Shown here: piece by piece, positions 1 through 7,707 of the stretch
Layout of the letters: every line of letters begins with the position of its first letter
Numbering within the stretch: position 1 is the stretch's first letter
Source of the DNA: Nitratidesulfovibrio sp044433065
Lineage (GTDB): Bacteria; Desulfobacterota; Desulfovibrionia; Desulfovibrionales; Desulfovibrionaceae
Direction of reading: 5' to 3'
Assembly: GCA_044433065.1 (NCBI GenBank)
Contig: JAWXUA010000087.1
Location: 1 to 12,125, forward strand
Length of the DNA: 12,125 bases
Translations under genes and position numbers: made by a program
Notes under the pieces: model-generated
Seen by the model: the letters and a program-made list of their open reading frames with translations, nothing else
What the model was told of the DNA's origin: nothing
The model's database searches: none

Positions 1-77
1 TGCGGCGTCTGAACCAACTTGGTGTTACCTCGGCGTTACCTCGACGTTAGCGCAGCGACCTTGCGGCGTCTGAACCA
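1..77 (+). repeat. Direct repeat, 16 bases, 61-base period
   Basis: TGCGGCGTCTGAACCA occurs at 1-16 and again at 62-77. Between them lie 11-base near-repeats GGTGTTACCTC (21-31) and GGCGTTACCTC (32-42). Because the first copy starts at base 1, a longer array of period 61 may run off the left edge. Confidence 0.7.
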
Positions 78-99
78 GTGCTGATAGTCGAACGCATCT

Positions 100-120
100 T
101 TCTTCTTCTTCTTCTTCTTC
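100..120 (+). repeat. TTC triplet microsatellite, seven units
   Basis: Seven uninterrupted TTC triplets in the non-coding stretch downstream of dmsA. Equivalent to GAA repeats on the strand carrying dmsA. Confidence 0.9.
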
Positions 121-139
121 TTTTGCCTTTCCTCTCCCT

Positions 140-169
140 CCCCCAGTCCTTCATCCCCCAGTCCTTCAT
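140..169 (+). repeat. 15-base tandem duplication
   Basis: CCCCCAGTCCTTCAT is present twice back to back (140-154 and 155-169) with no mismatch, in the spacer 34 bases beyond the dmsA stop codon. Confidence 0.9.
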
Positions 170-202
170 ATCCTAATCAATCCCACCTAATCACCCCCAC
201 AC

Positions 203-2824
203 CTAAACCTTGCAAACCTCAACTAAATTCGAGTGATGCGGATTACTCTTGCTGAGCGCAGTGGGCTTTAGGGCTGTGAGGACATTAACGCAACCGTTGG
301 TATCGACGGAGGTGGGTGAGGATTGGGGCCTGTGCCATGCGCCTTGAGGCAGGGATACAACGTGGGGCATGATGCGTGGTGTGACGTTGACGGGCACGAG
401 GGTAGCGCCTCGGTCATTGTAGACTTTGACGGTGTCACCATGGGCGATGTGGCGTGCTGCGGCGTCGAGGGGATTCATCCAGAGCATTTGCGGAGCGACC
501 TCTTGCAGCCATGCACATGTACCAAAGTTGGAGTGCGTGCGCTGCTTATAGTGGTGGCCTATGAGCTGAAGTGGGTAGACGGAGGTGAGGGGTGAGTTGG
601 CCCCTTCTGGGTCGTGCCGGTATTCGGGAATGGGCGAGATATATTGGTCTGGCGTGATGGACCACGTGGCAGCATGATGCGCGAAGGTGGCGGAATAAAT
701 CTCTATTTTACCTGATGGCGTGTCGAGAGGCTTGGCTATGGGGTCACGGCGGAAGGCTTCATAGGCGATATAATCTTGGGTGTAGTGGTGGCGGTAGATG
801 CCTTGTTTGAAGGCTTCGTCGAGGCTTTGCGGCAGCGGCGGAAGACCTTGGGCGGCAAAGCTGGCTTGCGACTGCGCGTAGAGATGTTCTAGCCAATCGC
901 CATGACTGCGGCCCTCGGTGAAGGCCTCGGCGTATGAAGGGGCTGGGGTGCGCGTACTTGGGTTGGTGGGCGCGGTGAACGATTTATGGGGATTTGCAGC
1001 AGTTTGGGGATTTGCAGCAGTTTGGGGATTTGCGGACATAACGCAGTCCAAAGCTGAGGCGACGCCTGCACAGATGTCGTAGATGGGGCGGGACTCGCCA
1101 AGGGGCGCTATGCACTGCTCATCAAAGACCACAAAACCCATATTGGCATCGAGGCCCAATGCCCAGTTTGGGGCTTCTAAGGTGGTGCAGCAGGGCAGAA
1201 TATAATCGGCATAGCGCGCTGAGGCCACCATGTGGGTGTCCATGACGACGATGGTCTCGCATGCATTTTCGTCGCTGAGGATGCGGTGCATTTGATTGAT
1301 GCCGCCATGCTGATTGGTCAGACTGTTGCCGGCATAGTTCCAGATGAACTTGATGGGAGTGGTGACTTTGATGTCCTTTTCTTGGACTTGGATACGCTTG
1401 GGATCTTGATTTATAGGATAGTGCGTCTGCACCATGCTGTGACGTATGCCAGCGTTGAGGGACGTCATGGTTTGGTCGGAATGGGCTTGGCCAAGGGTAC
1501 TTTTGCTGATAGCTTCGTACCAATTGAAGTGCGACACCTTTGTTTTAACAGGGTTTTCTCCGATGGGGAAGGCAGTCATGGGCAGAGATACGCCATTGTA
1601 TTCGCGTGCACCTGTATTGCCACCTACAATGCCAATATTGCCAGTAAGGATGGCGAGCATAGCGATGGCGCGGCAGGCATCTTCGCCATGGGTGGTGCGC
1701 TGCGGTCCCCAACCTTGGGAGATGAAGCAAGGCTTAGCTGCGGCAATTTCTCGAGCAAGGCTGATAATGCGTTCTGCTGGGATGCCTGTGATGGGTGCGG
1801 CCCATTGTGGGGTCTTGGGGATGGTGTAGTCAGGGTGGACGGTACCGTCGGACGCGTCACCAAGACCAAGGATATAGGAGCGATAGGATGTGCCAGAAGG
1901 TGCGCCAACAGGCAAGGTGTCCTCGTCATAGCCCACTGTATAGGTCTTAATAAAGTCAATATCCACAAGGTTTTCCGTAATCATGACATAGGCGAGAGCT
2001 GAGCACAGGGCTGCGTCGGTACTTGGCCTGATGGCAATCCATTCGCTGCCCACGCTGACCATGGAGTCACTATGGCGTGGATCAATGATGATGACGCGCG
2101 TCTTGTTTTGCATGGCATGCTGCAGGGTTTTGACCTTGGAACCAGACATACGCGTTTCAGAAGGATTTTGCCCGAAGAAGACAGCGAGCTCGCTGTGGCG
2201 CATGGTGGACAGGGCAGAACCATAGGCCCAGTCGCCGCCAAATTGTGCGGCCATACCCATGGTTATCTGGCCTGAGGAATAGTCAGCATAGTGGCCAAGA
2301 TAGCCGCCCATAGTGTTCATGAGGCGACCAACTGGTGAGGCTTCCACGGGCCAACTTTGGCCCATGACGGTGCTTCGCGAGCCAGAACCGTGGGCGATGA
2401 AGACGGATTCATTACCATATTTTGTGAGAGTCCCATGCAGACGCTGAGCGATTTCTGCAAAAGCTTGCTCCCATGAAATGCGCTCGAATTGACCAGCTTC
2501 TATTTGCTTGGCAGGATCTGTTTCAGCGCATTGGCCGCGGCCTTTGATGCGCTTCATGGGATAGAGAAGCCGCTCTTTGGCGTAGACCAGTTGACGCATG
2601 GCACGCCCACGCGGACAAGCTCTAAGCTGATGTTGTCCATAGACATCATCGCCTGTGGTGTCGCTTTCAATTTGTGTAATGGTACTTGTGGTGACGCCGT
2701 CGGTGATGGTGTCCTGCACATGGACACGCAAGGCACAGCGACTGCCGCAGTTGACATTGCAGGAATTCCAGTGGATGCGATGCTGTATAGATTTCTTGGT
2801 GGGATTAGTATTTTGTGTGGACAT
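203..2824 (-). CDS. dmsA: DmsA-like molybdopterin oxidoreductase catalytic subunit, no Tat leader
   Basis: 873 residues, close in order and wording to the DMSO reductase catalytic subunit family (DmsA/YnfE), which reduces S- or N-oxides at a bis-MGD molybdenum centre. Visible: N-terminal [4Fe-4S] cysteines C22, C26, C30 and C70 followed by PRGR; HYADYSSGQI (179-187), whose Ser183/184 matches the serine Mo-ligand region of DmsA; GNNPSETRMSG-like GQNPSETRMSG (218-228); FISQGWGPQR (367-376); a C-terminal molydopterin-dinucleotide-binding domain (about 745-870) with LQLIGHHYKQRTHS and GAWHRP. The N-terminus begins only 21 residues before the first cysteine; no twin-arginine leader is present, and an in-frame TAA lies seven codons upstream, so none can be added. 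A Pro/Ala/Thr-rich linker (598-630) contains an NPQTAA tandem repeat. No dmsB or dmsC is seen here. Family is sure; substrate (DMSO, TMAO, other) is not. Confidence 0.9.
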   Translation of the reverse strand: MSTQNTNPTKKSIQHRIHWNSCNVNCGSRCALRVHVQDTITDGVTTSTITQIESDTTGDDVYGQHQLRACPRGRAMRQLVYAKERLLYPMKRIKGRGQCAETDPAKQIEAGQFERISWEQAFAEIAQRLHGTLTKYGNESVFIAHGSGSRSTVMGQSWPVEASPVGRLMNTMGGYLGHYADYSSGQITMGMAAQFGGDWAYGSALSTMRHSELAVFFGQNPSETRMSGSKVKTLQHAMQNKTRVIIIDPRHSDSMVSVGSEWIAIRPSTDAALCSALAYVMITENLVDIDFIKTYTVGYDEDTLPVGAPSGTSYRSYILGLGDASDGTVHPDYTIPKTPQWAAPITGIPAERIISLAREIAAAKPCFISQGWGPQRTTHGEDACRAIAMLAILTGNIGIVGGNTGAREYNGVSLPMTAFPIGENPVKTKVSHFNWYEAISKSTLGQAHSDQTMTSLNAGIRHSMVQTHYPINQDPKRIQVQEKDIKVTTPIKFIWNYAGNSLTNQHGGINQMHRILSDENACETIVVMDTHMVASARYADYILPCCTTLEAPNWALGLDANMGFVVFDEQCIAPLGESRPIYDICAGVASALDCVMSANPQTAANPQTAANPHKSFTAPTNPSTRTPAPSYAEAFTEGRSHGDWLEHLYAQSQASFAAQGLPPLPQSLDEAFKQGIYRHHYTQDYIAYEAFRRDPIAKPLDTPSGKIEIYSATFAHHAATWSITPDQYISPIPEYRHDPEGANSPLTSVYPLQLIGHHYKQRTHSNFGTCAWLQEVAPQMLWMNPLDAAARHIAHGDTVKVYNDRGATLVPVNVTPRIMPHVVSLPQGAWHRPQSSPTSVDTNGCVNVLTALKPTALSKSNPHHSNLVEVCKV
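988..1035 (-). repeat. In-frame 18-base tandem repeat in dmsA linker
   Basis: About 2.7 copies of an 18-base unit (GGGGATTTGCAGCAGTTT on the plus strand; 988-1005, 1006-1023, then partial). It encodes NPQTAA NPQTAA NP in the Pro/Ala/Thr-rich linker of DmsA, a stretch absent from the usual family pattern, so length change there should be tolerated. Confidence 0.9.
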
Positions 2825-2896
2825 AGTATTCTCTATAATATTTTATATATCAAACATAATAAAAACAGCAGATAAAACTCCCTCATGTGGCCATGG

Positions 2897-2926
2897 ACTT
2901 TCATCCAACGTCCACACTTTCATCCA
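2897..2926 (-). repeat. 11-base direct repeat upstream of dmsA
   Basis: ACTTTCATCCA occurs at 2897-2907 and 2916-2926, starts 19 bases apart, 73-102 bases upstream of the dmsA start codon. The spacing, near two helical turns, and the position could suit a paired operator. The interval 2825-2870 between it and the gene is AT-rich and may hold the promoter, but no clear -35/-10 pair could be chosen. Confidence 0.4.
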
Positions 2927-2969
2927 CAAATAAAAAGTTTAGAGGGAAGGAGGGGGGGGCTGGGGTGAT

Positions 2970-2989
2970 GGAACCTTTTCAAAGGTTCC
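2970..2989 (-). terminator. Hairpin between tex and dmsA, probable tex terminator
   Basis: GGAACCTTT (2970-2978), a two-base turn, then AAAGGTTCC (2981-2989): a perfect 9-base-pair stem 30 bases past the tex stop. It is flanked by purine-rich sequence (2941-2959) and by pyrimidine-rich CCT repeats (2987-3007) that could extend the stem. No long U-run follows in the tex direction, so the terminator call rests on position and stem strength. Confidence 0.55.
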
Positions 2990-3007
2990 TCCTCCTCCTC
3001 CTCCTCC
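2987..3007 (+). repeat. TCC triplet microsatellite, seven units
   Basis: Seven TCC triplets, followed by a C-run to 3010, directly beside the tex-side hairpin. On the transcribed strand of tex this reads as GGA repeats. It faces a G/A-rich run at 2941-2959 on the other side of the hairpin. Confidence 0.85.
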
Positions 3008-3019
3008 CCCTCCAGCGCA

Positions 3020-5239
3020 TCAAAATCCTTTCATACTCAACGTAATCCGTCCGCGTTTCAGGTCCACGTCGAGCACACGAACACGCACTTTCATACCCGT
3101 TTCCACAACTTCGGAAGGGTTACGGATGAAGCGGTCGGAGAGCTGGCTGATGTGTACGAGTCCATCGCGGTGCACGCCAATGTCAACGAAAGCTCCGAAT
3201 TGGGTTACGTTGGTGACGATGCCGGCAAGCTCCATGCCTTCGGTGAGGTGCTCCACAGCTGTGACGCCGTCGGTGAAGGCGAAGTGCTCAAAGGTAGGCC
3301 TTGGGTCGCGACCAGGTCTAGCGAGTTCTGCCATAATGTCGTTGAGCGTTGGCATGCCGATGCTGTCGTCAACATAATCGCTAAGCTTGATGCGGTCCCG
3401 AAGTTCTTGGGACGTGAGCAAATCTTTAACGGTATAGTTTGTTGATTTTGTAGACAAATCGTGCGCCATACGGTGGACGAGCTTATAGCGTTCTGGGTGC
3501 ACAGCACTAGCATCGAGGGCTTCTTTACCATTGGCGATGCGCAAGAAACCAGCGGCCAGCTCAAAGGCTTTGGGTCCAAGGCGTGGCACTTTAAGCAGGT
3601 CACGACGGGTTGTGAAGGGGCCATTTTCTGTACGCCACGCCACCATATTCTTGGCAAGGGCTGGGCCAATGCCAGACACGTGAGCGAGGAGCTGGGGGCT
3701 TGCGGTATTCATGTCCACGCCAACAGCATTGACGCACGAGGCCACCACATCGGCAAGGGCTTTTTGCAGCGCGTTTTGGTCCACATCATGCTGATATTGT
3801 CCGACGCCAAGAGCCGCTGGGTCAATTTTTACCAGCTCGGCTAAAGGGTCCATGAGCCTACGACCGATGGACACAGCACCACGCACTGTGACATCGTGGT
3901 CAGGAAATTCTGCTCGGGCCACTTCGGACGCGGAATACACAGAAGCACCGCGTTCGTCAGTCAGGTATATATGGATAGGGTCGCTGGCATGCTGTCCACC
4001 TGCATTGCTTTCGCCTGTACGTTGAAGACCTTTGACAAAGGCTTCGGTTTCGCGACCAGCAGTGCCGTTGCCAATGGCTATGGCCTCAATGCCATGGCGC
4101 TTACACAGGGTCCGTAGGGTGGCTTCAGCCTTGTGCGCACGCTCACCGCCAGTTAAAGGATAGATGACATCGTGATGCAGCAAGGTCCCATGTTCATCAA
4201 GGCAGACCAACTTAGCCCCAGTGCGCCAACCTGGGTCAAGGGCCAAGGTGCGCTTGGGACCTAGCGGCGGCGCAAGAAGCAGTTTGCGCAGATTACTTGT
4301 GAAGACGGCAATAGCTTCGTGTTCGGCACGCTCAATCAGGGCTGTGCGGTATTCATTTTCCAATGATGGGACCATGAGCCGTTGCCATGCATCGCGCAAA
4401 GCAAGGTCCATTTGGGCGGCACATTCATTGGATTTGGGTGACGTCTTGAGCCACCGGCGGCCCAGCAAATCCACAGCATAATCATCATCGGGGCGCACTT
4501 TGAGCGACAGAAATCCCTCACGCTCACCACGAAGCACCGCAAGCAAACGGTGTGCTGGCATGGTGGCGGCTTGCTCTTGGCGTCCGAAATAATCTTGGTA
4601 CGTAGCCCCATCTTCTTCCTTGCCAGCCACAACTTTGGAGCTCACAGTAGCTCGTCGTACAAAGAGGTTCCGCAGACTTGTACGGCTTGCCATGTCCTCA
4701 GAAATCCCTTCTGCGATGATATCGCGAGCACCTGCTAAAGCTGCGGCTATATCAGCGACTGCATGTGCTGCATTGTCAGAAGTCCGCACAAAGTCCTTGG
4801 CTATCTTGTTGATATCTACGTAATTTTGTTCAAGAATTTGCATAGCCAAAGGTTCCAGACCACGCTCACGAGCTTTAGCTGCACGGGTAACGCGCTTGGG
4901 CTTAAACGGAAGATAGATATCCTCAAGCACACTCATGGACGAGGCTTTTTCTATGGCTTCGGCAAGCTCTGGGGTCAGCTGTTCCCGTTCAGCCATGGCG
5001 GATAGGATGGCGTCACGGCGTTTATCAAGGGCACGCAAGCGTTCGAGCCCTTGGCACACAGCTGTGAGCACAACTTCATCAAGGCCACCCGTCACTTCCT
5101 TGCGATATCGGGCCATAAATGGGATAGTGGCGCCTTCGTCAATGAGGGCGATAGTTTTCTCTAAGTTCTTTGTATCTAAGGATAATTCTTGTGCTAAACG
5201 CTGGCTAACGGATATCTTCATGGGTATTGTATTTTTCAT
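3020..5239 (-). CDS. tex: Tex, RNA-binding transcription accessory protein
   Basis: 739 residues matching Tex (YhgF) end to end. Tex is a cytoplasmic nucleic-acid-binding protein related to eukaryotic Spt6. Visible: helical N-terminal Tex region with the family signatures ATIPFMARYRKEVTGGLDE (37-55) and LEDIYLPFKPKRVTRA (105-120); YqgF/RNase-H-like domain starting at LALDPGWRTG (332-341) and including AIGNGTAGRE (388-397); GASVYSASEVA (431-441); helix-hairpin-helix region (about 500-570, with GIGPALAKN and VPRLGPKAFE); S1 RNA-binding domain (about 665-737, GAFVDIGVHRDGLVHISQLSD). The protein stops directly after the S1 domain, lacking the short tail many homologues carry. The start could be Met1 (base 5239) or Met7 (base 5221); neither has a clear Shine-Dalgarno. 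A strong hairpin follows the stop codon. Divergent from the Nudix gene. Confidence 0.95.
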   Translation of the reverse strand: MKNTIPMKISVSQRLAQELSLDTKNLEKTIALIDEGATIPFMARYRKEVTGGLDEVVLTAVCQGLERLRALDKRRDAILSAMAEREQLTPELAEAIEKASSMSVLEDIYLPFKPKRVTRAAKARERGLEPLAMQILEQNYVDINKIAKDFVRTSDNAAHAVADIAAALAGARDIIAEGISEDMASRTSLRNLFVRRATVSSKVVAGKEEDGATYQDYFGRQEQAATMPAHRLLAVLRGEREGFLSLKVRPDDDYAVDLLGRRWLKTSPKSNECAAQMDLALRDAWQRLMVPSLENEYRTALIERAEHEAIAVFTSNLRKLLLAPPLGPKRTLALDPGWRTGAKLVCLDEHGTLLHHDVIYPLTGGERAHKAEATLRTLCKRHGIEAIAIGNGTAGRETEAFVKGLQRTGESNAGGQHASDPIHIYLTDERGASVYSASEVARAEFPDHDVTVRGAVSIGRRLMDPLAELVKIDPAALGVGQYQHDVDQNALQKALADVVASCVNAVGVDMNTASPQLLAHVSGIGPALAKNMVAWRTENGPFTTRRDLLKVPRLGPKAFELAAGFLRIANGKEALDASAVHPERYKLVHRMAHDLSTKSTNYTVKDLLTSQELRDRIKLSDYVDDSIGMPTLNDIMAELARPGRDPRPTFEHFAFTDGVTAVEHLTEGMELAGIVTNVTQFGAFVDIGVHRDGLVHISQLSDRFIRNPSEVVETGMKVRVRVLDVDLKRGRITLSMKGF

Positions 5240-5310
5240 GGCTTGAGATTGTGCAACTTTAGGGGTAAATTGTTCGACATAGCAAGACAGTAGCGCAAAA
5301 AGGACCGATC
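5240..5310. promoter_or_regulatory. Divergent spacer between tex and Nudix gene
   Basis: Both genes read outward from these 71 bases, so it must hold their promoters. In the tex direction TTGCTA, an 18-base gap and TAAAGT form a weak sigma70-like pair. No convincing pair was found for the Nudix gene. Exact positions are uncertain. Confidence 0.3.
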
Positions 5311-5763
5311 ATGCAACACACAATCCCTTGCCCACATTGCGGCGGCGGTGTGGTTCAGTACCGCAACCCAGCTCCAACCGTGGACATCATTATATATGAT
5401 AGAGCGCGTGGCATCGTCTTGATTGAGCGGTGCAACGAGCCTCAAGGTTACGCCTTACCTGGTGGATTTATTGACTATGGTGAGTCCTCTGAGACTGCGG
5501 CAATCCGCGAAGCTCTGGAGGAAACCAGCCTCAACGTGCGGCTTACTGGTCTGTCTGGCGTTTATTCTGACCCCAACCGCGATCCACGTTTCCACACTAT
5601 GAGCGTTGTCTATACGGCTGCATTGGTGGACTCTGGAGCTGAGCCTTGTGGTGGCGATGATGCCGCTACTGCACATTTTTATCCTTTGGATGACTTGCCA
5701 AAGCCCATTGTTTTCGACCATTTACAGATTATTAAGGATTGGTTGGCACGATTGGGGGTGTAG
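5311..5763 (+). CDS. Nudix hydrolase with N-terminal CxxC
   Basis: 150 residues. Nudix enzymes hydrolyse nucleoside-diphosphate-linked compounds (NDP-sugars, ADP-ribose, oxidised nucleotides) in the cytoplasm. The Nudix box is at residues 52-74: G52, x5, E58, x7, then R66-E67 and E70-E71, the metal-binding core; the usual Gly near the end of the box is Ser73. A CPHC pair at 7-10 looks like half a zinc ribbon, common in one Nudix subgroup. ALPGGFIDYGES and SDPNRDPRFHT (86-96) fit the ADP-ribose-pyrophosphatase-like group, but the substrate cannot be read from sequence. An AAGGA ribosome site at 5300-5304 sits six bases before the ATG, which fixes the start. First gene of a plus-strand run; a weak hairpin with a T-run follows it, so co-transcription with the next gene is uncertain. 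Confidence 0.9.
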   Translation: MQHTIPCPHCGGGVVQYRNPAPTVDIIIYDRARGIVLIERCNEPQGYALPGGFIDYGESSETAAIREALEETSLNVRLTGLSGVYSDPNRDPRFHTMSVVYTAALVDSGAEPCGGDDAATAHFYPLDDLPKPIVFDHLQIIKDWLARLGV

Positions 5764-5788
5764 TTATGGAGCTGTGACGCTGGTCTGA

Positions 5789-5811
5789 GGCTGAGCGTAT
5801 CTCGCCTTTTT
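5789..5811 (+). terminator. Weak hairpin plus T-run after Nudix gene
   Basis: GGC-T-GAG, loop CGTAT, CTC-GCC (5789-5806, one bulged T) is followed directly by TTTTT (5807-5811). It lies 26 bases past the Nudix stop and 49 before hyuA. The form fits a rho-independent terminator, but the stem is only six base pairs, so it may act as an attenuator or not at all. Confidence 0.35.
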
Positions 5812-5859
5812 CTTGGCCCCCACGCACCAAAAAAACAAAAAACTAACAAAGGAACCCAC

Positions 5860-7629
5860 ATGTTTCTTGGAATAGACGTTGGCGGTACACATACGGACGC
5901 TGTTGTGATTGATGGCGGCAAAGTTGCTGCATCGTGCAAGGTTCCGACGCAACACACTGATTTACTTGCATCTGTTCGTGAAGCTGTGGACATATTGCTG
6001 GTTCAGGTTTCGGCGGATGCTATTGTACGGGTGAATTTGAGCACGACATTGTCCACCAATGCCATTGTGGAAGGTCGCACGGAAGATGTGGGCGTTGTAG
6101 TGTCGGCTGGTCCAGGCATTGACCCTGAGCATGCGCGCATTGGGCGGCATTTTCGCGTCATTGATGGGAGTATTGACCATCGGGGTGAGGAAATCGCTGG
6201 GCTTGATGTTGAGGCTTTGGGGGCTGCTGCTGAGGAATTTGCGGCGACGGGCTTGCGTGTTTTTGCAGCTGTGAGCAAGTTTTCCACGAGAAATCCTGCC
6301 CATGAGAGAGCCATGGCTGAGGCGCTGATGGGGGCCGCTTGCTGTGATAGTGACGCTAAGGTCGATAGTGACGCTAAGGTCGATAGTGACGCTAAAGCCG
6401 ATAGTGACGCTAAAGCCGATAGTGACGCTAAGGCCGCTAGTGGCGACTTTGTGGCCATGGGGCATAGCACGTCAGCGCAGCTGAATTTCCCTCGGCGCGT
6501 GGCCACAGCGTATTACAATGCCGCAGTTTGGCGCCTGTATAATAGCTTTGCCGATGCTGTTGAGGTGACCATGAAGGAGCGCGGCATCACAGCTCCAGTG
6601 TACATGCTTAAGGCTGATGGCGGCACCATGCCTCTTGCAGCAGCACGCTTGCGGCCTGTAGAATCTATTCTGTCTGGGCCTGCTGCCAGCGTCATGGGTA
6701 TCATGGCTTTATGTGATATTCAAGGTACTTGCAATGAAGATAGCCTTGTGCTTGATATGGGCGGAACCACGACGGACATGGCTGTTTTTGCAGCTGGGGA
6801 ACCTGTCATCGAACCCAACGGCATGGACGTTGGCAGCTATGCGACCACAGTGCGTGCTTTGAAGACGCGGTCCATTGGCATTGGCGGTGACTCGCATGTG
6901 CATGTGCAGTCTGGCGTGGTGCGTGTTGGGCCTGAGCGTTTTGGTCCGAGTATGTGCCAAGGCGGTGAAGTTCCTACGCTTATTGATGCACTGAATGTGT
7001 GCGGTCATGCTGAGCTTGGGGATTTGGCGGCATCGCATCGTGGCTTTGAGGCGCTTAGCATAGCGCACAGTCTGGAGGCGAAAGCCCTTGCTAAGGCGGC
7101 CATTGAGGCTGCCATGCAGAGCATTGCCACAGCGGCGCAAGAGCTTCTGGATGACATGAATAATCGTCCAGTCTATACAATTTTAGAGCTGCTTGAAGGC
7201 CGTACTATGAAGCCGAGCCGCATCTATATCATGGGTGGACCTGCCATGGTTGTACGTAATCTCATTATGGATGCCATGAATTGCCGTGTTGTTGTGCCGA
7301 AAGAGTATGCCATTGCCAATGCAATTGGTGCAGCTTTGACGCAAACAACAGCTGAGCTCGAGCTCTTTGCAGATACAGAACGTGGAAAGCTCTTTATTCC
7401 AACCCTTGGGCAAGAGCGTACTGTTGCAAAGCGATACAATCTTGAATTGGCACAAGAAGATGCATGCGCTGCATTGCGTCAATATATGCATGATATGGGC
7501 GCGCACGATGATGGTAGTCACATTGATATTGTAGAGGCATCGTCCTTTAATATGGTCAATGATTATGGTCTTGCTGGGCGTTCTATTCGTGTTAAATGCC
7601 AAGTACGTCCTTGTATTGCGCATTTTTAA
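5860..7629 (+). CDS. HyuA-type hydantoinase/oxoprolinase family protein
   Basis: 589 residues of the hydantoinase/oxoprolinase A family, an ATPase fold (actin-like) used in ATP-dependent opening of cyclic amides or in acetone/acetophenone carboxylation. Visible: phosphate-binding loop GIDVGGTHTD at 4-13; HSTSAQLNFPRR after the repeat insert; second phosphate motif LDMGGTTTDMAVF from 298; RSIGIGGDSH (336-346) where many relatives have a longer glycine run; adenosine-type IYIMGGP (455-461). It is shorter than the roughly 690 residues of classical HyuA, mostly at the C-terminus, and no HyuB partner is in the window, so the reaction is unknown. Residues 163-192 are five tandem DSDAK(V/A) hexapeptides, hydrophilic and probably a surface loop. 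AAAGGA ends seven bases before the ATG. Followed 78 bases later by trmL on the same strand. Confidence 0.85.
   Translation: MFLGIDVGGTHTDAVVIDGGKVAASCKVPTQHTDLLASVREAVDILLVQVSADAIVRVNLSTTLSTNAIVEGRTEDVGVVVSAGPGIDPEHARIGRHFRVIDGSIDHRGEEIAGLDVEALGAAAEEFAATGLRVFAAVSKFSTRNPAHERAMAEALMGAACCDSDAKVDSDAKVDSDAKADSDAKADSDAKAASGDFVAMGHSTSAQLNFPRRVATAYYNAAVWRLYNSFADAVEVTMKERGITAPVYMLKADGGTMPLAAARLRPVESILSGPAASVMGIMALCDIQGTCNEDSLVLDMGGTTTDMAVFAAGEPVIEPNGMDVGSYATTVRALKTRSIGIGGDSHVHVQSGVVRVGPERFGPSMCQGGEVPTLIDALNVCGHAELGDLAASHRGFEALSIAHSLEAKALAKAAIEAAMQSIATAAQELLDDMNNRPVYTILELLEGRTMKPSRIYIMGGPAMVVRNLIMDAMNCRVVVPKEYAIANAIGAALTQTTAELELFADTERGKLFIPTLGQERTVAKRYNLELAQEDACAALRQYMHDMGAHDDGSHIDIVEASSFNMVNDYGLAGRSIRVKCQVRPCIAHF
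6346..6435 (+). repeat. In-frame 18-base tandem repeat in hyuA-like gene, five copies
   Basis: Five units at 6346, 6364, 6382, 6400 and 6418 encode DSDAKV, DSDAKV, DSDAKA, DSDAKA, DSDAKA (residues 163-192). Copies differ only at the last two codons (AAG/AAA and GTC/GCC), which suggests recent expansion by slippage or unequal exchange. Confidence 0.95.
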
Positions 7630-7707
7630 TAAAGTACAGATAAACCAACAGCAATCTTGTCCAAAGCCGTTTATACTATAGGTAAATAGCAATTATAAAG
7701 GAAGCAT

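Larger units (their letters stand above)
1..202. other. Left-edge intergenic segment with short repeats
   Basis: I see no supported gene here. It holds a 16-base sequence present twice (1-16 and 62-77, 61 bases apart), 11-base units (G)GYGTTACCTC at 21-42 with a degenerate third to 53, seven TTC triplets (100-120) and a 15-base tandem pair (140-169). Frame 2 stays open from the edge to a TGA at 71-73, so the 3' end of a plus-strand gene entering from the left cannot be excluded. Confidence 0.5.

Noticed and set aside
1232..2002. Plus-strand 256-codon open frame inside dmsA
   Set aside because: It is the complementary-strand shadow of a clearly conserved oxidoreductase and shows no recognisable domain.
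2833..2886. Minus-strand 17-codon hydrophobic reading frame just upstream of dmsA (MREFYLLFLLCLIYKIL)
   Set aside because: Considered as a lost Tat leader or leader peptide, but it lacks a twin-arginine motif and a ribosome site and is out of frame with dmsA; AT-rich DNA gives such frames easily.
7672..7677. TATACT as a -10 box for trmL
   Set aside because: No acceptable -35 at 16-18 bases upstream, so a separate trmL promoter is not supported.
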